In this document: in pieces, positions 28,401 through 38,543 of the stretch
Layout of the letters: every line of letters begins with the position of its first letter
Numbering within the stretch: the stretch's first letter is position 1
Assembly (NCBI RefSeq): GCF_004151275.2
Contig: NZ_CP130821.1
Span: 2,480,001-2,544,000 of the forward strand
Direction: 5' to 3'
DNA: 64,000 nucleotides
Origin: Flavobacterium dauae
GTDB taxonomy: Bacteria > Bacteroidota > Bacteroidia > Flavobacteriales > Flavobacteriaceae
The notes under the pieces: generated by a model
What the model was told of the DNA's origin: nothing
Databases searched by the model: none
What the model saw: only the letters and a program-made list of their open reading frames with translations
Translations under genes and position numbers: made by a program

Positions 28401-29759
28401 CTGAATACCTAAACGGTGAAGCGTAGGGGCACGGTTTAATAATACCGGGTGACCTTTAATTACGTTTTCTAAAATATCCCAAACAACTGGTTCTTTTTTA
28501 TCGATGATCTTTTTAGCAGACTTCACAGTTTTTACAATTCCACGCTCAATCAACTTACGGATTACGAATGGTTTGTATAATTCTGCAGCCATATCTTTAG
28601 GAAGACCACATTCGTATAATTTTAATTCAGGTCCAACGACAATTACCGAACGAGCCGAGTAATCTACACGCTTACCTAACAAGTTTTGACGGAAACGACC
28701 TTGTTTACCTTTTAACGAATCTGACAACGATTTTAACGGACGTTGTGATTCTGTTTTAACCGCTGTAGCTTTACGTGTATTATCGAACAATGAATCTACC
28801 GCTTCTTGTAACATACGTTTTTCGTTACGTAAGATTACTTCAGGAGCTTTAATTTCCATTAATCGTTTTAAACGATTGTTACGGATAATTACACGACGGT
28901 ATAAATCGTTCAAATCTGACGTTGCGAAACGACCACCATCTAACGGCACTAACGGGCGTAATTCTGGCGGGATCACAGGAACCACTTTTAAAATCATCCA
29001 TTCCGGACGGTTTTCGCGGTTTTCGTTTGATTCGCGGAATGCCTCAACAACCTGTAAACGTTTTAATGCTTCGGTTTTACGTTGTTTAGATGTTTCGTTA
29101 TTAGCTGCGTGACGTAACTGGTATGACAAAGCATCTAAATCGGTACGCTCTAATAAATCCATAATACATTCAGCACCCATTTTAGCGATGAATTTATTTG
29201 GATCTTGATCGTCTAAATATTGGTTTTCCATTGGAAGGGTATCTAAAATATCTAAATACTCGTTCTCTGTAAGGAAATCCAAACGTTTTAGTTCTTCACC
29301 ATCAGGGCGTTTTGCAGCACCTGTTTGAATCACAACATATTTTTCGTAATAAATAATTTCGTCTAACTTTTTAGATGGCAATCCTAAAATGTAACCAATT
29401 TTGTTTGGCAACGAACGGAAATACCAAATGTGAGCGATAGGCACAACAAGGTTGATATGTCCTACTCTGTCACGACGAACTTTTTTCTCTGTAACTTCAA
29501 CCCCACAACGGTCGCAAACGATACCTTTGTAACGGATTCTTTTATATTTTCCACAAGCACATTCGTAATCTTTAACAGGTCCGAAGATACGCTCACAGAA
29601 TAAACCATCGCGCTCTGGTTTGTGCGTACGATAGTTAATTGTTTCAGGTTTTAAAACTTCACCTCTTGATTCTGCTAAGATCGATTCAGGTGACGCTAAT
29701 CCGATAGAGATTTTACTAAATCTTTTTACGGTATTATTTTTATCTTTATTTTGTCTCAT
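25467..29759 (-). CDS. rpoC: RNA polymerase beta' subunit
   Basis: A 1430-residue largest RNA polymerase subunit. The N-terminal zinc ribbon shows [16 protein letters not shown] (about residues 68-92). The catalytic magnesium loop is [12 protein letters not shown] (Asp478, 480, 482). The second zinc site is [16 protein letters not shown], and the trigger-loop/bridge region [20 protein letters not shown] is intact. Length fits Bacteroidota beta' with its lineage insertions. It is the last gene of the operon, 74 bases after rpoB, with an imperfect hairpin in that gap and a strong terminator after it. No rifamycin- or fidaxomicin-type substitution was assessed. Confidence 0.98.
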   Translation of the reverse strand: MRQNKDKNNTVKRFSKISIGLASPESILAESRGEVLKPETINYRTHKPERDGLFCERIFGPVKDYECACGKYKRIRYKGIVCDRCGVEVTEKKVRRDRVGHINLVVPIAHIWYFRSLPNKIGYILGLPSKKLDEIIYYEKYVVIQTGAAKRPDGEELKRLDFLTENEYLDILDTLPMENQYLDDQDPNKFIAKMGAECIMDLLERTDLDALSYQLRHAANNETSKQRKTEALKRLQVVEAFRESNENRENRPEWMILKVVPVIPPELRPLVPLDGGRFATSDLNDLYRRVIIRNNRLKRLMEIKAPEVILRNEKRMLQEAVDSLFDNTRKATAVKTESQRPLKSLSDSLKGKQGRFRQNLLGKRVDYSARSVIVVGPELKLYECGLPKDMAAELYKPFVIRKLIERGIVKTVKSAKKIIDKKEPVVWDILENVIKGHPVLLNRAPTLHRLGIQAFQPKLIEGKAIRLHPLVCTAFNADFDGDQMAVHLPLGPEAILEAQLLMLASHNILNPANGAPITVPSQDMVLGLYYMTKIRRSTPDHIVKGEGLTFYSVEEVHIAINEGRLDLNAPVKVRAKDFNAEGELVYQIIETSAGRILFNEVVPEAAGYINEVLTKKSLRDIIGKILAVTDVPTTAKFLDDMKDMGYGYAFRGGLSFSLGDIKIPDQKQGMIDDANNQVEGITMNYNMGLITNNERYNQVIDIWTSTNAALTELAMKNIREDQQGFNSVFMMLDSGARGSKEQIRQLTGMRGLMAKPKKSTASGGDIIENPILSNFKEGLSILEYFISTHGARKGLADTALKTADAGYLTRRLHDVAQDVIVNSEDCGTLRGIEFEALKKNEEIVESLGERVLGRVTIDDVINPLTNEVIAAAGEMINEAHAAKINASPLERLEVRSALTCEADHGICVKCYGRNLASNRMAQLGEAVGVIAAQSIGEPGTQLTLRTFHVGGTAGNISEVSTITTKFKGRLEIEDLKVVKGEDADGKEIDIVISRSTELKLVDLNTGIVLNTHYIPYGSTINVKDKEVVEEGTVICKWDPYNGVIISEFTGKVAYEDIEQNQTFMVEIDEQTGFQEKVITESRNKKLVPTLLIYNKDGELIRSYNLPVGAHLMVNDGEKIKAGKVLVKIPRKSSKTGDITGGLPRITELLEARNPSNPAVVAEIDGVVSFGKIKRGNREIIITPKSGDDDQRKYLVKLSNQILVQENDYVKAGTSLSDGAITPDDILRIQGPSAVQQYLVNEIQEVYRLQGVKISDKHFEVVIRQMMRKVQIQDSGDTLFLEEQLIHKDDFIRENDRLFGMKVVEDAGDSVNLKEGQIISVRELRDENSLLRREDKNLVVARDVIPATATPVLQGITRASLQTKSFISAASFQETTKVLNEAAVAGKVDNLSGLKENVIVGHRIPAGTGMRAYDHIVVGSKETKQEVDLNF

Positions 29760-29794
29760 TGCTAAACCCTTTACTTTTTAAAGCTTTTGTAACA

Positions 29795-29822
29795 GAATGA
29801 TGCTTAGTAAAAAGCACCATTC
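29795..29822 (-). other. imperfect hairpin in the rpoB-rpoC gap
   Basis: An 11-bp stem with one A-C mismatch (29795-29805 with 29812-29822). No T run follows on the minus strand, so it is more likely an RNA processing or stability element than a terminator. Confidence 0.35.
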
Positions 29823-29833
29823 TTTTTACGATG

Positions 29834-32800
29834 TTATTCTTCTAATCTGATATCTAAACCAAGTCCTTTTAACTCGTGCATCAATACATTGAATGATTCC
29901 GGTAATCCTGGTTCTGGCATTGGTTCGCCTTTTACGATTGCTTCGTACGTTTTAGCTCTACCAATAACGTCATCCGATTTAACAGTCAATATCTCACGTA
30001 ATGTTGAAGACGCGCCATAAGCTTCAAGAGCCCAAACCTCCATCTCTCCAAAACGCTGACCTCCAAATAACGCTTTACCTCCTAAAGGCTGTTGCGTAAT
30101 TAAAGAGTACGGACCAATAGAACGTGCGTGCATTTTATCATCAACCATGTGTCCTAATTTCAACATGTAAATTACACCCACTGTTGCTTTTTGATCGAAA
30201 CGCTCACCTGTTCCACCATCATACAAATACGTGTGACCAAAACGTGGTACGCCAGCTTCGTCTGTTAATGCGTTGATTTCTTCTAATGAAGCACCATCGA
30301 AAATTGGCGTTGCGTATTTTTTACCTAATTTTTTACCTGCCCATCCTAAAACGGTTTCGTAAATCTGACCGATGTTCATACGAGATGGTACACCAAGTGG
30401 GTTTAATACGATATCAACCGGAGTTCCGTCTTCTAAGAAAGGCATGTCTTCATCGCGAACGATTTTTGCAACGATACCTTTATTTCCGTGACGACCCGCC
30501 ATTTTATCACCCACACGTAATTTACGTTTTTTGGCAATGTAAACTTTAGCTAATTTTAAGATTCCCGATGGTAATTCATCACCAACTGTAATCATAAATT
30601 TTTCGCGACGCAATACTCCTTGAATGTCGTTTAATTTAATTTTATAGTTGTGAACTAAATCGGTAATTAAATCATTTGTATAATCATCAGTTGTCCATTG
30701 ACCTTTTGTTAAATGTGTAAAATCTTCAACGGCGTGTAACATTTTCAGGGTATATTTTTTACCTTTTGGCAATACTTCTTCACCTAAATCGTTCATTACA
30801 CCTTGCGATGTTTTACCATTTACCAAGTGGAATAATTTATCAACCAAACGATCTTTTAATTCGTTGAATTTAACTTCAAACTGTGTATCTAACAAAGCAA
30901 TATCTTCTTTGTCTTTAGAACGTTTGCGTTTATCTTTTACCGCACGGGCAAATAATTTTTTATCTAAAACCACACCGCGTAACGATGGAGAAGCTTTTAA
31001 CGATGCGTCTTTAACATCGCCCGCTTTATCACCAAAAATTGCACGTAATAATTTTTCTTCCGGTGTTGGATCTGATTCTCCTTTTGGTGTAATTTTACCA
31101 ATTAAGATATCGCCAGGTTTTACTTCGGCACCAATACGGATCATTCCGTTTTCATCTAAATCTTTAGTAGCTTCTTCTGAAACGTTTGGAATGTCATTCG
31201 TTAATTCTTCTGATCCTAATTTGGTATCACGAACTTCTAACGTATAATCATCAATATGGATCGATGTAAAAATATCGTCGCGTACAACACGCTCTGAAAT
31301 TACAATTGCATCCTCAAAGTTATAACCTTTCCACGGCATAAACGCTACTTGTAAGTTACGTCCTAAAGCCAATTCACCAGCTTGTGTAGCATATCCTTCA
31401 CATAAAACCTGTCCTTTAGTAACGCGGTCACCTGTGCGAACAATTGGTTTTAAGTTAATAGATGTACTTTGGTTGGTTTTACGGAATTTTATTAAGTTGT
31501 ATGTTTTCTCGTCAGCATCAAAACTTACTAAACGCTCGTCATCAGTACGGTCGTATTTAATAGTAATTTTCTGTGCATCTACATAAACAACTTCCCCTTC
31601 GCCTTCTGCATTAATCAATACACGAGAATCGGTAGCAACTTGTTTTTCTAATCCGGTACCAACAATTGGAGATTCCGGACGCAATAAAGGTACTGCCTGA
31701 CGCATCATGTTTGATCCCATCAACGCACGGTTGGCATCATCGTGTTCTAAGAACGGAATTAACGATGCAGAAATAGATGCAATTTGATTAGGTGCAACGT
31801 CGGCATAGTTTAACTCTTTTGGTTCAACTACCGGGAAATCGGCATCTTGTTTTGCTACTACTCTTTCGTCTTCAATAGTTCCGTCTTTAGCAACATTAAC
31901 GGTTGCTTGTGCAATTAATTTTTCTTCTTCTTCTTCTGCCGATAAATAAACCGGAGCTTCAGTTAAATTCAACACACCGTTTTCTACTTTACGGTACGGT
32001 GTTTCAATGAATCCCATTCCATTAACTTTCGCGTAAACTGCCAAAGATGAAATCAAACCAATGTTTGGTCCCTCTGGAGTTTCAATCGGACATAAACGAC
32101 CGTAGTGCGTATAGTGAACGTCACGAACCTCGAATCCTGCTCTTTCACGAGAAAGACCACCTGGTCCTAATGCCGATAAACGACGTTTGTGCGTGATCTC
32201 TGCCAATGGATTAGTTTGATCCATGAACTGAGACAACTGGTTTGTTCCGAAGAATGAGTTGATAACCGATGACAATGTTTTTGCATTAATCAAATCGATT
32301 GGGGTAAAAACCTCGTTATCACGAACGTTCATACGCTCGCGAATGGTACGTGCCATACGTGCTAAACCAACACCAAATTGTGCCGATAACTGCTCGCCAA
32401 CTGTACGTACACGACGGTTTGACAAGTGATCGATATCATCGATCTCTGCTTTTGAATTAATAAGCTCGATCAAATATTTAACAATCGTGATGATGTCTTC
32501 TTTTGTTAAAACCTGTTTATCAATCGGCGTATTTAAATTCAATTTTTTATTCATTCTGTAACGACCTACATCACCTAAATTGTAACGTTGGTCAGAGAAG
32601 AATAATTTATCTATGATACCTCTTGCTGTTTCTTCATCAGGAGGTAATGCGTTTCTTAATTGACGGTAAATATATTCTACAGCTTCTTTCTCAGAGTTTG
32701 TTGGATCTTTTTGAAGCGTGTTGTGAATAATGGTATAATCGGCAAGGTTACTGTCTTCTTTATGTAAAAGAATTGTTTTAACGTCTGCCTCTATAATTTC

Positions 32801-33646
32801 CTCAACATTGTCTTTATCAAGAACAATATCACGGTCTAAAATAATTTCGGTACGTGGTATCGTTACAACCTCACCTGTATCTTCATCAACGAAATCCTCA
32901 TGCCAAACATTTAATACACGTGCAGCCAAACGACGGCCAATGTATTTTTTTAATCCTGTTTTAGATACTTTAATTTCTTCGGCAAGGTCAAAAATCTCTA
33001 AGATATCCTTATCTCTTTCAAAACCAATTGCACGGAATAAAGTAGTTACAGGTAATTTTTTCTTACGATCAATGTACGCGTACATTACACTGTTGATGTC
33101 GGTAGCAAATTCGATCCAAGAACCCTTGAAAGGAATAATACGTGCAGAATACAACTTAGTACCGTTAGCGTGGAATGACTGACCGAAGAAAACACCCGGT
33201 GATCTATGTAATTGCGAAACAACAACGCGTTCTGCACCGTTAATCACAAAAGTTCCACTTGGTGTCATATATGGTATAGTACCTAAATACACATCTTGAA
33301 CAATTGTTTCAAAATCTTCGTGTTCCGGGTCTGTACAATATAGTTTTAAGCGAGCTTTAAGAGGTACACTATACGTTAAACCTCTATCAATACATTCTTC
33401 GATTGAATAACGAGGAGGATCAACGAAATAGTCTAAAAATTCCAAAACGAATTGATTGCGAGTATCCGTAATTGGGAAATTTTCCATGAAGGTTTTGTAT
33501 AAACCTTCGTTACCTCTTTCATCAGATTTTGTTTCTAATTGAAAAAAATCTTTAAATGATTTTACCTGAATATCTAGAAAGTCTGGATAAGCAGGAATAT
33601 TTTTTGTAGAGGCAAAATTTAACCTTTCAGTATGATTTGTAATCAT
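29834..33646 (-). CDS. rpoB: RNA polymerase beta subunit
   Basis: A 1270-residue beta subunit. The rifampicin region is readable: [47 protein letters not shown], which I break here as [12 protein letters not shown], then [13 protein letters not shown]. The key Asp, His and Ser positions look wild type. The C-terminal clamp and switch residues ([18 protein letters not shown], here [15 protein letters not shown]) and the terminal [18 protein letters not shown] are typical. It is separated from rplL by 215 bases containing a long imperfect hairpin and from rpoC by 74 bases. Together with rpoC it forms the catalytic core of transcription. Confidence 0.98.
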   Translation of the reverse strand: MITNHTERLNFASTKNIPAYPDFLDIQVKSFKDFFQLETKSDERGNEGLYKTFMENFPITDTRNQFVLEFLDYFVDPPRYSIEECIDRGLTYSVPLKARLKLYCTDPEHEDFETIVQDVYLGTIPYMTPSGTFVINGAERVVVSQLHRSPGVFFGQSFHANGTKLYSARIIPFKGSWIEFATDINSVMYAYIDRKKKLPVTTLFRAIGFERDKDILEIFDLAEEIKVSKTGLKKYIGRRLAARVLNVWHEDFVDEDTGEVVTIPRTEIILDRDIVLDKDNVEEIIEADVKTILLHKEDSNLADYTIIHNTLQKDPTNSEKEAVEYIYRQLRNALPPDEETARGIIDKLFFSDQRYNLGDVGRYRMNKKLNLNTPIDKQVLTKEDIITIVKYLIELINSKAEIDDIDHLSNRRVRTVGEQLSAQFGVGLARMARTIRERMNVRDNEVFTPIDLINAKTLSSVINSFFGTNQLSQFMDQTNPLAEITHKRRLSALGPGGLSRERAGFEVRDVHYTHYGRLCPIETPEGPNIGLISSLAVYAKVNGMGFIETPYRKVENGVLNLTEAPVYLSAEEEEEKLIAQATVNVAKDGTIEDERVVAKQDADFPVVEPKELNYADVAPNQIASISASLIPFLEHDDANRALMGSNMMRQAVPLLRPESPIVGTGLEKQVATDSRVLINAEGEGEVVYVDAQKITIKYDRTDDERLVSFDADEKTYNLIKFRKTNQSTSINLKPIVRTGDRVTKGQVLCEGYATQAGELALGRNLQVAFMPWKGYNFEDAIVISERVVRDDIFTSIHIDDYTLEVRDTKLGSEELTNDIPNVSEEATKDLDENGMIRIGAEVKPGDILIGKITPKGESDPTPEEKLLRAIFGDKAGDVKDASLKASPSLRGVVLDKKLFARAVKDKRKRSKDKEDIALLDTQFEVKFNELKDRLVDKLFHLVNGKTSQGVMNDLGEEVLPKGKKYTLKMLHAVEDFTHLTKGQWTTDDYTNDLITDLVHNYKIKLNDIQGVLRREKFMITVGDELPSGILKLAKVYIAKKRKLRVGDKMAGRHGNKGIVAKIVRDEDMPFLEDGTPVDIVLNPLGVPSRMNIGQIYETVLGWAGKKLGKKYATPIFDGASLEEINALTDEAGVPRFGHTYLYDGGTGERFDQKATVGVIYMLKLGHMVDDKMHARSIGPYSLITQQPLGGKALFGGQRFGEMEVWALEAYGASSTLREILTVKSDDVIGRAKTYEAIVKGEPMPEPGLPESFNVLMHELKGLGLDIRLEE

Positions 33647-33802
33647 TAATGAACAAAATTTTGGTTTAAAAAAGTAATTTTTTTGTGTAAAAACACAGCT
33701 ATTTAATACTTCCTAATTTTAAACAATCAACACATCTTAAAAACAAGCCAGGAAAATTACTTGTCCTTTTCTTCGTTATTGATTATTTTTTATATGCAAA
33801 AT

Positions 33803-33839
33803 GGTTTAGGCCGTTGGAATAACTTCCAAGGCCTAAACC
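33803..33839 (-). other. long hairpin between rplL and rpoB, candidate attenuator
   Basis: A 14-bp stem with one bulged base (33803-33817 with 33826-33839; loop of 8) lies just past the rplL stop. On the minus strand it is followed by ATTTTGCAT, a weak T run, so partial termination or RNase processing is plausible. This would lower rpoBC relative to ribosomal proteins, as known at the same place in E. coli. Confidence 0.55.
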
Positions 33840-33861
33840 GTAAAAATTTATATGTGTGAGA

Positions 33862-34230
33862 TTATTTTAACTCAACCACAGCACCAGCTTCTTCTAATGC
33901 TTTTTTCAATCCTTCAGCTTCGTCTTTAGAAACACCTTCTTTAACGTTTGCTGGAGTACCATCTACTAAATCTTTAGCTTCTTTTAATCCTAAACCTGTT
34001 AATTCTTTAACAGCTTTAACTACAGCTAATTTAGAAGCACCAGCTTCTTTTAATACAACTGTAAATTCAGTTTGCTCTTCAGCAGCAGCAGCTTCACCAC
34101 CACCTGCTACTACAACTGCAGCAGCAGCTGGTTCGATACCATACTCATCTTTTAATATAGTTGCTAATTCGTTAACTTCTTTAACTGTTAAGTTAACTAA
34201 TTGCTCTGCGAATTGTTTCAAATCTGCCAT
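33862..34230 (-). CDS. rplL: ribosomal protein bL12 (L7/L12)
   Basis: A 122-residue stalk protein. The N-terminal dimerisation domain ([23 protein letters not shown]) is followed by an Ala/Glu-rich hinge ([18 protein letters not shown], about residues 34-52) and the C-terminal factor-binding domain with KTEFTVVL-like [17 protein letters not shown] and [18 protein letters not shown]. It forms the mobile stalk that recruits EF-Tu and EF-G. It lies 87 bases after rplJ, the usual position in the operon, and 215 bases before rpoB. Confidence 0.98.
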   Translation of the reverse strand: MADLKQFAEQLVNLTVKEVNELATILKDEYGIEPAAAAVVVAGGGEAAAAEEQTEFTVVLKEAGASKLAVVKAVKELTGLGLKEAKDLVDGTPANVKEGVSKDEAEGLKKALEEAGAVVELK

Positions 34231-34317
34231 TTTTTCTATCTTTTAATTTGAATTTGTAATAATATAATTTATTAATGTGCGTTCGTTTGAACATTTAAAA
34301 ACGATTGTAGATAACTA

Positions 34318-34806
34318 CTATTCTTCGTCTTTAAATTGATTTTTAAGAGCCGAAATAACTCTTTGAGCAGGTGATTGTAATAATCCAATGATTTCGCCAA
34401 TTACCTCTTCTTTAGACTTAATTGCAACTAAAGAATCTAATTGGTTATCGCCAATGTAAACTTCTTCGTTGATGTAAGCTCCTTTTAATTCTGGTTTTGT
34501 ACCTTTTTTACGGAATTCTTTTATAACTTTAGCAGGACCGTTAGCAGCCTCTGCAATCATAATAGCACTGTTTCCTTTTAAAATAGAAGGTAAATCACCA
34601 TACTCGTTTTCTGATGCTTCCATTGCTTTTGCAAGCAATGTGTTCTTAACTACTTCTAACTTGATACCTGCTTTAAAACAAGCTCTACGTAAATCTGAAG
34701 TAGTAGCTGCATTTAATCCAGAAATATCTGCAACGTAAACAATTTTAGTGTCAGCTAACTGTGCAGTTAAATCTTGAATCGCAATTGATTTTTCTTCTCT
34801 AGTCAT
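34318..34806 (-). CDS. rplJ: ribosomal protein uL10
   Basis: A 162-residue L10 protein, the base of the ribosomal stalk. It begins with MTREEKSIAIQDL and includes the rRNA-binding N-terminal domain (VYVADISGLNAATTSDLRR, VVKNTLLAKAM). The C-terminal helix that binds bL12 dimers is the final ~30 residues (GEIIGLLQSPAQRVISAL). It lies 22 bases after rplA. The short gap leaves little room for an L10-leader structure of the type seen in Firmicutes or Gammaproteobacteria, and none was found. Confidence 0.97.
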   Translation of the reverse strand: MTREEKSIAIQDLTAQLADTKIVYVADISGLNAATTSDLRRACFKAGIKLEVVKNTLLAKAMEASENEYGDLPSILKGNSAIMIAEAANGPAKVIKEFRKKGTKPELKGAYINEEVYIGDNQLDSLVAIKSKEEVIGEIIGLLQSPAQRVISALKNQFKDEE

Positions 34807-34828
34807 ACTAAATAATTTTAACTACCAA

Positions 34829-35518
34829 TTAAACTGCTTTTGGATCCAAAGCAATTGCAGGACTCATTGTACTTGATATATGGATAGACTTAATATAAGT
34901 ACCTTTTGCTGCAGTTGGTTTTAATTTAATTAATGTTTGGATAATTTCAGATGCGTTTTCTTGAATTTGGTCAGCACCAAAAGATACTTTACCAATACCT
35001 GCGTGAACAATACCTGTTTTGTCAACTTTAAAGTCAATTTTACCAGATTTTACTTCTTGTACCGCTTTAGCAACATCCATTGTTACAGTACCTGTTTTAG
35101 GGTTAGGCATTAAACCACGAGGTCCTAAAATACGACCTAACGGACCTAATTTACCCATTACTGCAGGCATTGTAATAATAACATCGATATCTGTCCAACC
35201 GTCTTTGATTTTTTGCAGATAATCATCTAAACCTACGTGGTCTGCACCAGCAGCTTTAGCTTCTGCTTCTTTGTCTGGAGTAACTAATGCTAATACTCTT
35301 ACATCTTTACCTGTACCGTGTGGTAATGTTACAACCCCACGCACCATTTGATTTGCTTTACGTGGATCTACACCCAAACGTACTGCAATATCAACAGACT
35401 CATCAAATTTTGCAGAAGCAATATCTTTAATTAATGCAGAAGCATCTTTTAAAGAATATAATTTGTTCTTCTCAATTTTTGCTGCAGCCTCTTTTTGCTT
35501 TTTTGTCAATTTTGCCAT
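34829..35518 (-). CDS. rplA: ribosomal protein uL1
   Basis: A 229-residue L1 protein of the ribosomal L1 stalk, which gates release of E-site tRNA. Diagnostic segments are [24 protein letters not shown] (near residue 38, here in part: [12 protein letters not shown]), [27 protein letters not shown] (about 133-147) and the C-terminal [18 protein letters not shown]. In other bacteria L1 represses its own operon by binding the rplK leader; I did not identify a matching mRNA structure here. It lies 18 bases after rplK. Confidence 0.98.
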   Translation of the reverse strand: MAKLTKKQKEAAAKIEKNKLYSLKDASALIKDIASAKFDESVDIAVRLGVDPRKANQMVRGVVTLPHGTGKDVRVLALVTPDKEAEAKAAGADHVGLDDYLQKIKDGWTDIDVIITMPAVMGKLGPLGRILGPRGLMPNPKTGTVTMDVAKAVQEVKSGKIDFKVDKTGIVHAGIGKVSFGADQIQENASEIIQTLIKLKPTAAKGTYIKSIHISSTMSPAIALDPKAV

Positions 35519-35536
35519 TTCTTCTTTTCTTTAAGA

Positions 35537-35974
35537 TTAAAAAGGAGCGTTTCCTGTTACCGTGATTCCCATAGAACGTGCAGTTCCTGCAACCATAGAC
35601 ATAGCTTTCTCAATTTCGAATGCGTTTAAGTCGGCCATTTTGTCTTCAGCAATTGCTTTCACTTGATCCCATGTAATAGAAGCAACTTTTTTACGGTTTG
35701 GTTGCCCAGAACCTGATTTTAATTTTGCAGCTTCTAATAATTGAACAGCAGCAGGCGGCGTTTTAACAACAAAGTCAAAAGATTTGTCTTTGTAAACTGT
35801 AATCTGTACTGGTAAAACTTTTCCTGGTTTATCCTGTGTTCTAGCATTAAATTGCTTACAGAATTCCATGATGTTAACTCCAGCAGCCCCCAAAGCAGGT
35901 CCAACCGGTGGCGAAGGATTCGCAGCACCTCCCTTAACTTGTAGTTTAACTACTTTACTAATTTCTTTTGCCAT
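35537..35974 (-). CDS. rplK: ribosomal protein uL11
   Basis: A 145-residue L11 protein, part of the GTPase-associated centre. The N-terminal [20 protein letters not shown] and the C-terminal [10 protein letters not shown] are the family signatures. The protein is needed for RelA activation and factor-dependent GTP hydrolysis. It follows nusG by 56 bases and precedes rplA by 18 bases, standard for the secE-nusG-rplKAJL-rpoBC cluster. Confidence 0.98.
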   Translation of the reverse strand: MAKEISKVVKLQVKGGAANPSPPVGPALGAAGVNIMEFCKQFNARTQDKPGKVLPVQITVYKDKSFDFVVKTPPAAVQLLEAAKLKSGSGQPNRKKVASITWDQVKAIAEDKMADLNAFEIEKAMSMVAGTARSMGITVTGNAPF

Positions 35975-36030
35975 TTTTAAAAAAATTTAGCACATCTTTC
36001 AATTGGAAGCGATTGATGTGTATGTAACAA

Positions 36031-36582
36031 TTATATTTTCTCTACTTGTGTGAAGCTTAATTCCAGTGGTGTTTTTCTTCCAAAAATTTTCACCATTACT
36101 TCAAGCTTGCGTTTGTCTTCGTTCACTTTTTCTATAGTTCCGTTGAAACCATTAAAAGGACCATCGACTACTTTTACTGTTTCACCAATTTCATAAGGAA
36201 TTAATCCTGTATCAACTGAAACAGCTAATTCATCTACTTTACCAAGCATGCGGTTTACTTCTGCCTGTCTTAAGGGCACAGGATCACCACCACGGGTTTC
36301 GCCTAAGAAACCAATTACACCTGCAATAGATTTTATGATATGTGGTAATTCACCGGTTAAGTTTGCTTCTATCATTACATAACCTGGAAAATAAATACGT
36401 TCTTTTGTAATTTTTTTTCCGTCGCGTTGTGAAACTACCTTTTCGGTTGGAACTAAAACTTGTGACAAGTAATCTTCCATACCCAAACGTACAATTTCAC
36501 TTTCTATGTAACCTTTTACTTTGTTTTCTTGACCGCTTACCGCTCTTACTACATACCATTTTTTTATGTTACTTTCTGTCAT
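36031..36582 (-). CDS. nusG: transcription elongation/antitermination factor NusG
   Basis: A 183-residue protein with an N-terminal NGN domain (KKWYVVRAVSGQENKVKGYIE) that binds RNA polymerase and a C-terminal KOW domain (GETVKVVDGPFNGFNGTIEKV, about residues 127-147) that contacts ribosomal protein S10 or Rho. The FPGYVMIEA segment is typical. It is compact, without the insertion domain present in some Bacteroidota NusG paralogues, so it is the housekeeping copy. It starts 12 bases after secE. Confidence 0.97.
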   Translation of the reverse strand: MTESNIKKWYVVRAVSGQENKVKGYIESEIVRLGMEDYLSQVLVPTEKVVSQRDGKKITKERIYFPGYVMIEANLTGELPHIIKSIAGVIGFLGETRGGDPVPLRQAEVNRMLGKVDELAVSVDTGLIPYEIGETVKVVDGPFNGFNGTIEKVNEDKRKLEVMVKIFGRKTPLELSFTQVEKI

Positions 36583-36594
36583 CTTCTTTTAAAT

Positions 36595-36792
36595 TTATGA
36601 ATTTAAAAGGTTGAAGAAGCCAGCAAGAGCATCTGCAAACAAAGTATCCACTCCCCATATAGCTAACGAAAGCACAACAGTAAAGATTGTAACGATAATT
36701 GTATAACGTTGTACCTCTTCCCATGGTGTCCAAGTAACATTAGATTTTAACTCGGTAAACGCATCTGATATATAATTAACTACTTTTGCCAT
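36595..36792 (-). CDS. secE: preprotein translocase subunit SecE
   Basis: A 65-residue protein with one membrane helix (about residues 29-50) after a short amphipathic cytoplasmic helix (VVNYISDAFTELKSNVTWTPWEEV). The conserved NVTWPT-like motif appears as NVTWTPW. It clamps SecY in the protein translocation channel. Its position directly between tRNA-Trp and nusG is the standard one for this cluster. Confidence 0.96.
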   Translation of the reverse strand: MAKVVNYISDAFTELKSNVTWTPWEEVQRYTIIVTIFTVVLSLAIWGVDTLFADALAGFFNLLNS

Positions 36793-36806
36793 AAGATTTG
36801 TTTTTG

Positions 36807-36877
36807 CACGGGTGGAGGGATTCGAACCCCCATCAACGGTTTTGGAGACCGCTATTCTACCCTTGAACTACACCCGT
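36807..36877 (-). tRNA. tRNA-Trp (CCA)
   Basis: A cloverleaf on the minus strand with a 7-bp acceptor stem (ACGGGTG paired with CACCCGT), anticodon loop TCCAAAA (anticodon CCA), a T-loop GTTCGAATC and discriminator G, as expected for tryptophan. The terminal CCA is not encoded. It lies between tuf and secE. Confidence 0.96.
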
Positions 36878-36884
36878 TTGTTAA

Positions 36885-36910
36885 AAAGTCGGCAGTAATC
36901 TACCGACTTT
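36885..36910 (-). terminator. hairpin between tuf and tRNA-Trp
   Basis: A perfect 8-bp stem (AAAGTCGG at 36885-36892, CCGACTTT at 36903-36910) with a 10-nt loop, followed on the minus strand by TTTTT just before tRNA-Trp. It probably terminates most tuf transcripts, leaving some readthrough or a separate promoter for tRNA-Trp and secE. Confidence 0.68.
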
Positions 36911-36934
36911 AATTAATATAATTTAAAACTGTAA

Positions 36935-38122
36935 TTAGTCTAAAATTTCAGTTACCTGACCAGCACCTACTGTACGACCACCTTCGCGGATAGCGAAACG
37001 TAAACCAACAGATAAAGCGATTGGTTGTAACAACTCAACAGTAATTGTTAAGTTATCTCCTGGCATAACCATATCAGTACCTTCTGGTAATTGGATTGTT
37101 CCAGTTACGTCAGTTGTACGAACGTAGAACTGAGGGCGGTAGTTGTTATGGAATGGAGTGTGACGTCCACCTTCTTCTTTTTTCAAGATATAAACCTCTG
37201 CTTTAAATTTAGCGTGTGGTTTAACTGAACCTGGCTTAACGATAACCATACCACGACGGATATCAGCTTTGTCGATACCACGTAATAATAAACCTACGTT
37301 ATCACCTGCTTCACCACGGTCTAAGATTTTACGGAACATCTCAACCCCTGTAATTGTAGAAGTTAATTTGTCAGCTCCCATACCAATGATTTCAACTGGA
37401 TCACCTGTGTTAGCAATACCTGTTTCGATACGACCTGTAGCAACAGTTCCACGACCTGTAATTGTAAACACGTCTTCAACTGGCATTAAGAATGGTTTTT
37501 CAGTATCACGAATTGGCTCTTCAATCCACTCATCAACAGCAGCCATTAAGCTCATAACTGTTTCAACCCATTTTGGTTCACCGTTTAATGCACCTAAAGC
37601 AGACCCTTGGATAACTGGTCCGTTGTCACCATCATATTCATAGAATGATAATAAGTCACGGATTTCCATTTCTACTAACTCTAATAATTCAGCATCGTCA
37701 ACCATGTCAACTTTGTTCATGAATACAACCATACGAGGAATACCAACCTGGCGACCTAATAAGATGTGCTCACGAGTTTGTGGCATTGGACCATCTGTAG
37801 CAGCAACTACTAAGATAGCACCGTCCATTTGTGCAGCACCAGTAACCATGTTTTTAACGTAATCCGCGTGACCTGGACAGTCAACGTGAGCGTAGTGACG
37901 GTTAGCTGTAGCATATTCTACGTGAGATGTATTAATAGTAATACCTCTTTCTTTTTCTTCTGGAGCGTTATCAATTTGATCAAATGATTTTGCTTCTGAT
38001 AAACCTGCATCTGATAATACTTTAGTAATAGCAGCTGTCAACGTTGTTTTACCGTGATCTACGTGTCCGATAGTACCGATGTTTAAATGGGGTTTCGAAC
38101 GATCAAAACTTTCTTTTGCCAT
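36935..38122 (-). CDS. tuf: elongation factor Tu
   Basis: A 395-residue translation factor that delivers aminoacyl-tRNA to the ribosome. The G1 P-loop is GHVDHGKT (19-26), switch II is [11 protein letters not shown] (about 80-90), and the guanine-specificity motif is NKVDMVD. The C-terminal [20 protein letters not shown] is standard. It sits between the tRNA-Thr/Tyr/Thr cluster and tRNA-Trp, so it is probably co-transcribed with the tRNAs, as at the tufB locus of E. coli. No Shine-Dalgarno site precedes it, typical of the phylum; the leader is A/T rich. Codon use is that of a highly expressed gene. Confidence 0.98.
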   Translation of the reverse strand: MAKESFDRSKPHLNIGTIGHVDHGKTTLTAAITKVLSDAGLSEAKSFDQIDNAPEEKERGITINTSHVEYATANRHYAHVDCPGHADYVKNMVTGAAQMDGAILVVAATDGPMPQTREHILLGRQVGIPRMVVFMNKVDMVDDAELLELVEMEIRDLLSFYEYDGDNGPVIQGSALGALNGEPKWVETVMSLMAAVDEWIEEPIRDTEKPFLMPVEDVFTITGRGTVATGRIETGIANTGDPVEIIGMGADKLTSTITGVEMFRKILDRGEAGDNVGLLLRGIDKADIRRGMVIVKPGSVKPHAKFKAEVYILKKEEGGRHTPFHNNYRPQFYVRTTDVTGTIQLPEGTDMVMPGDNLTITVELLQPIALSVGLRFAIREGGRTVGAGQVTEILD

Positions 38123-38178
38123 GATTTAATTAATTTAATCTTAGTTATATAATTAGTGTTCAACTTTAATCACCTTTG

Positions 38179-38250
38179 AGCCAACGACGGGATTTGAACC
38201 CGTGACCTCTTCCTTACCAAGGAAGCACTCTACCCCTGAGCTACGCCGGC
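38179..38250 (-). tRNA. tRNA-Thr (GGT)
   Basis: A minus-strand cloverleaf with acceptor GCCGGCG pairing with CGTTGGC (two G-T pairs), anticodon loop TTGGTAA (GGT) and T-loop GTTCAAATC. It reads ACC/ACU threonine codons and lies just upstream of tuf. Confidence 0.96.
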
Positions 38251-38264
38251 AAAAAAGATTATTG

Positions 38265-38345
38265 TGGGGAGAGCAGGATTCGAACCTGCGAAGGTTTCCC
38301 AACGGATTTACAGTCCGTCCTCGTTGGCCGCTTGAGTATCTCCCC
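38265..38345 (-). tRNA. tRNA-Tyr (GTA)
   Basis: An 81-nt minus-strand tRNA with a long variable arm, acceptor GGGGAGA/TCTCCCC, anticodon GTA in the ACTGTAAAT loop region and discriminator A. The long variable arm is characteristic of bacterial tRNA-Tyr. Confidence 0.96.
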
Positions 38346-38380
38346 CTAACCTGTTATTTTTACAACTTGTTTTGTTGAAG

Positions 38381-38454
38381 AGCCTTTGGAGGGACTCGAA
38401 CCCACGACCTGCTGATTACAAATCAGCTGCTCTAGCCAGCTGAGCTACAAAGGC
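38381..38454 (-). tRNA. tRNA-Thr (TGT)
   Basis: A 74-nt minus-strand cloverleaf with acceptor GCCTTTG/CAAAGGC, anticodon TGT in the loop of the CTGATT..AATCAG stem and T-loop GTTCGAGTC. It is the first RNA of the Thr-Tyr-Thr-tuf unit. The glycine tRNA found in the E. coli version of this cluster is absent. Confidence 0.96.
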
Positions 38455-38465
38455 AATTTAAAAAA

Positions 38466-38487
38466 GTCCGCTATTTCTAACGGACTG
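38466..38487 (-). terminator. intrinsic terminator after raiA
   Basis: A 6-bp stem (AGTCCG at 38466-38471, CGGACT at 38482-38487) followed on the minus strand by six T. It lies only 12 bases before tRNA-Thr(TGT), so the tRNA promoter must overlap or sit just upstream of it. Confidence 0.65.
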
Positions 38488-38488
38488 C

Positions 38489-38496
38489 AAATATAT
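38489..38496 (-). promoter_or_regulatory. candidate -7 box for the tRNA-tuf unit
   Basis: The minus strand reads TATATTTG, matching TAnnTTTG, 35 bases before tRNA-Thr(TGT). It directly precedes the raiA terminator hairpin, so the start site would fall in the hairpin's first arm. No clear -33 TTTG is present. Confidence 0.45.
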
Positions 38497-38543
38497 ATAC
38501 TTATTTTAAAAAAATAAAAACTTTTTTGCGTTTTTTTACTTTT

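Noticed and set aside
30864..33182. Long plus-strand open frames (over 120 codons) opposite rpoB
   Set aside because: They are antisense shadows of a well-conserved coding gene, with implausible Ser/Arg-rich composition and no homology pattern.
33684..33698. Small TGTGT-AAAAA-ACACA-like hairpin upstream of rpoB
   Set aside because: Only five base pairs, AT-rich, followed by A rather than T on the coding strand; not credible as a terminator.
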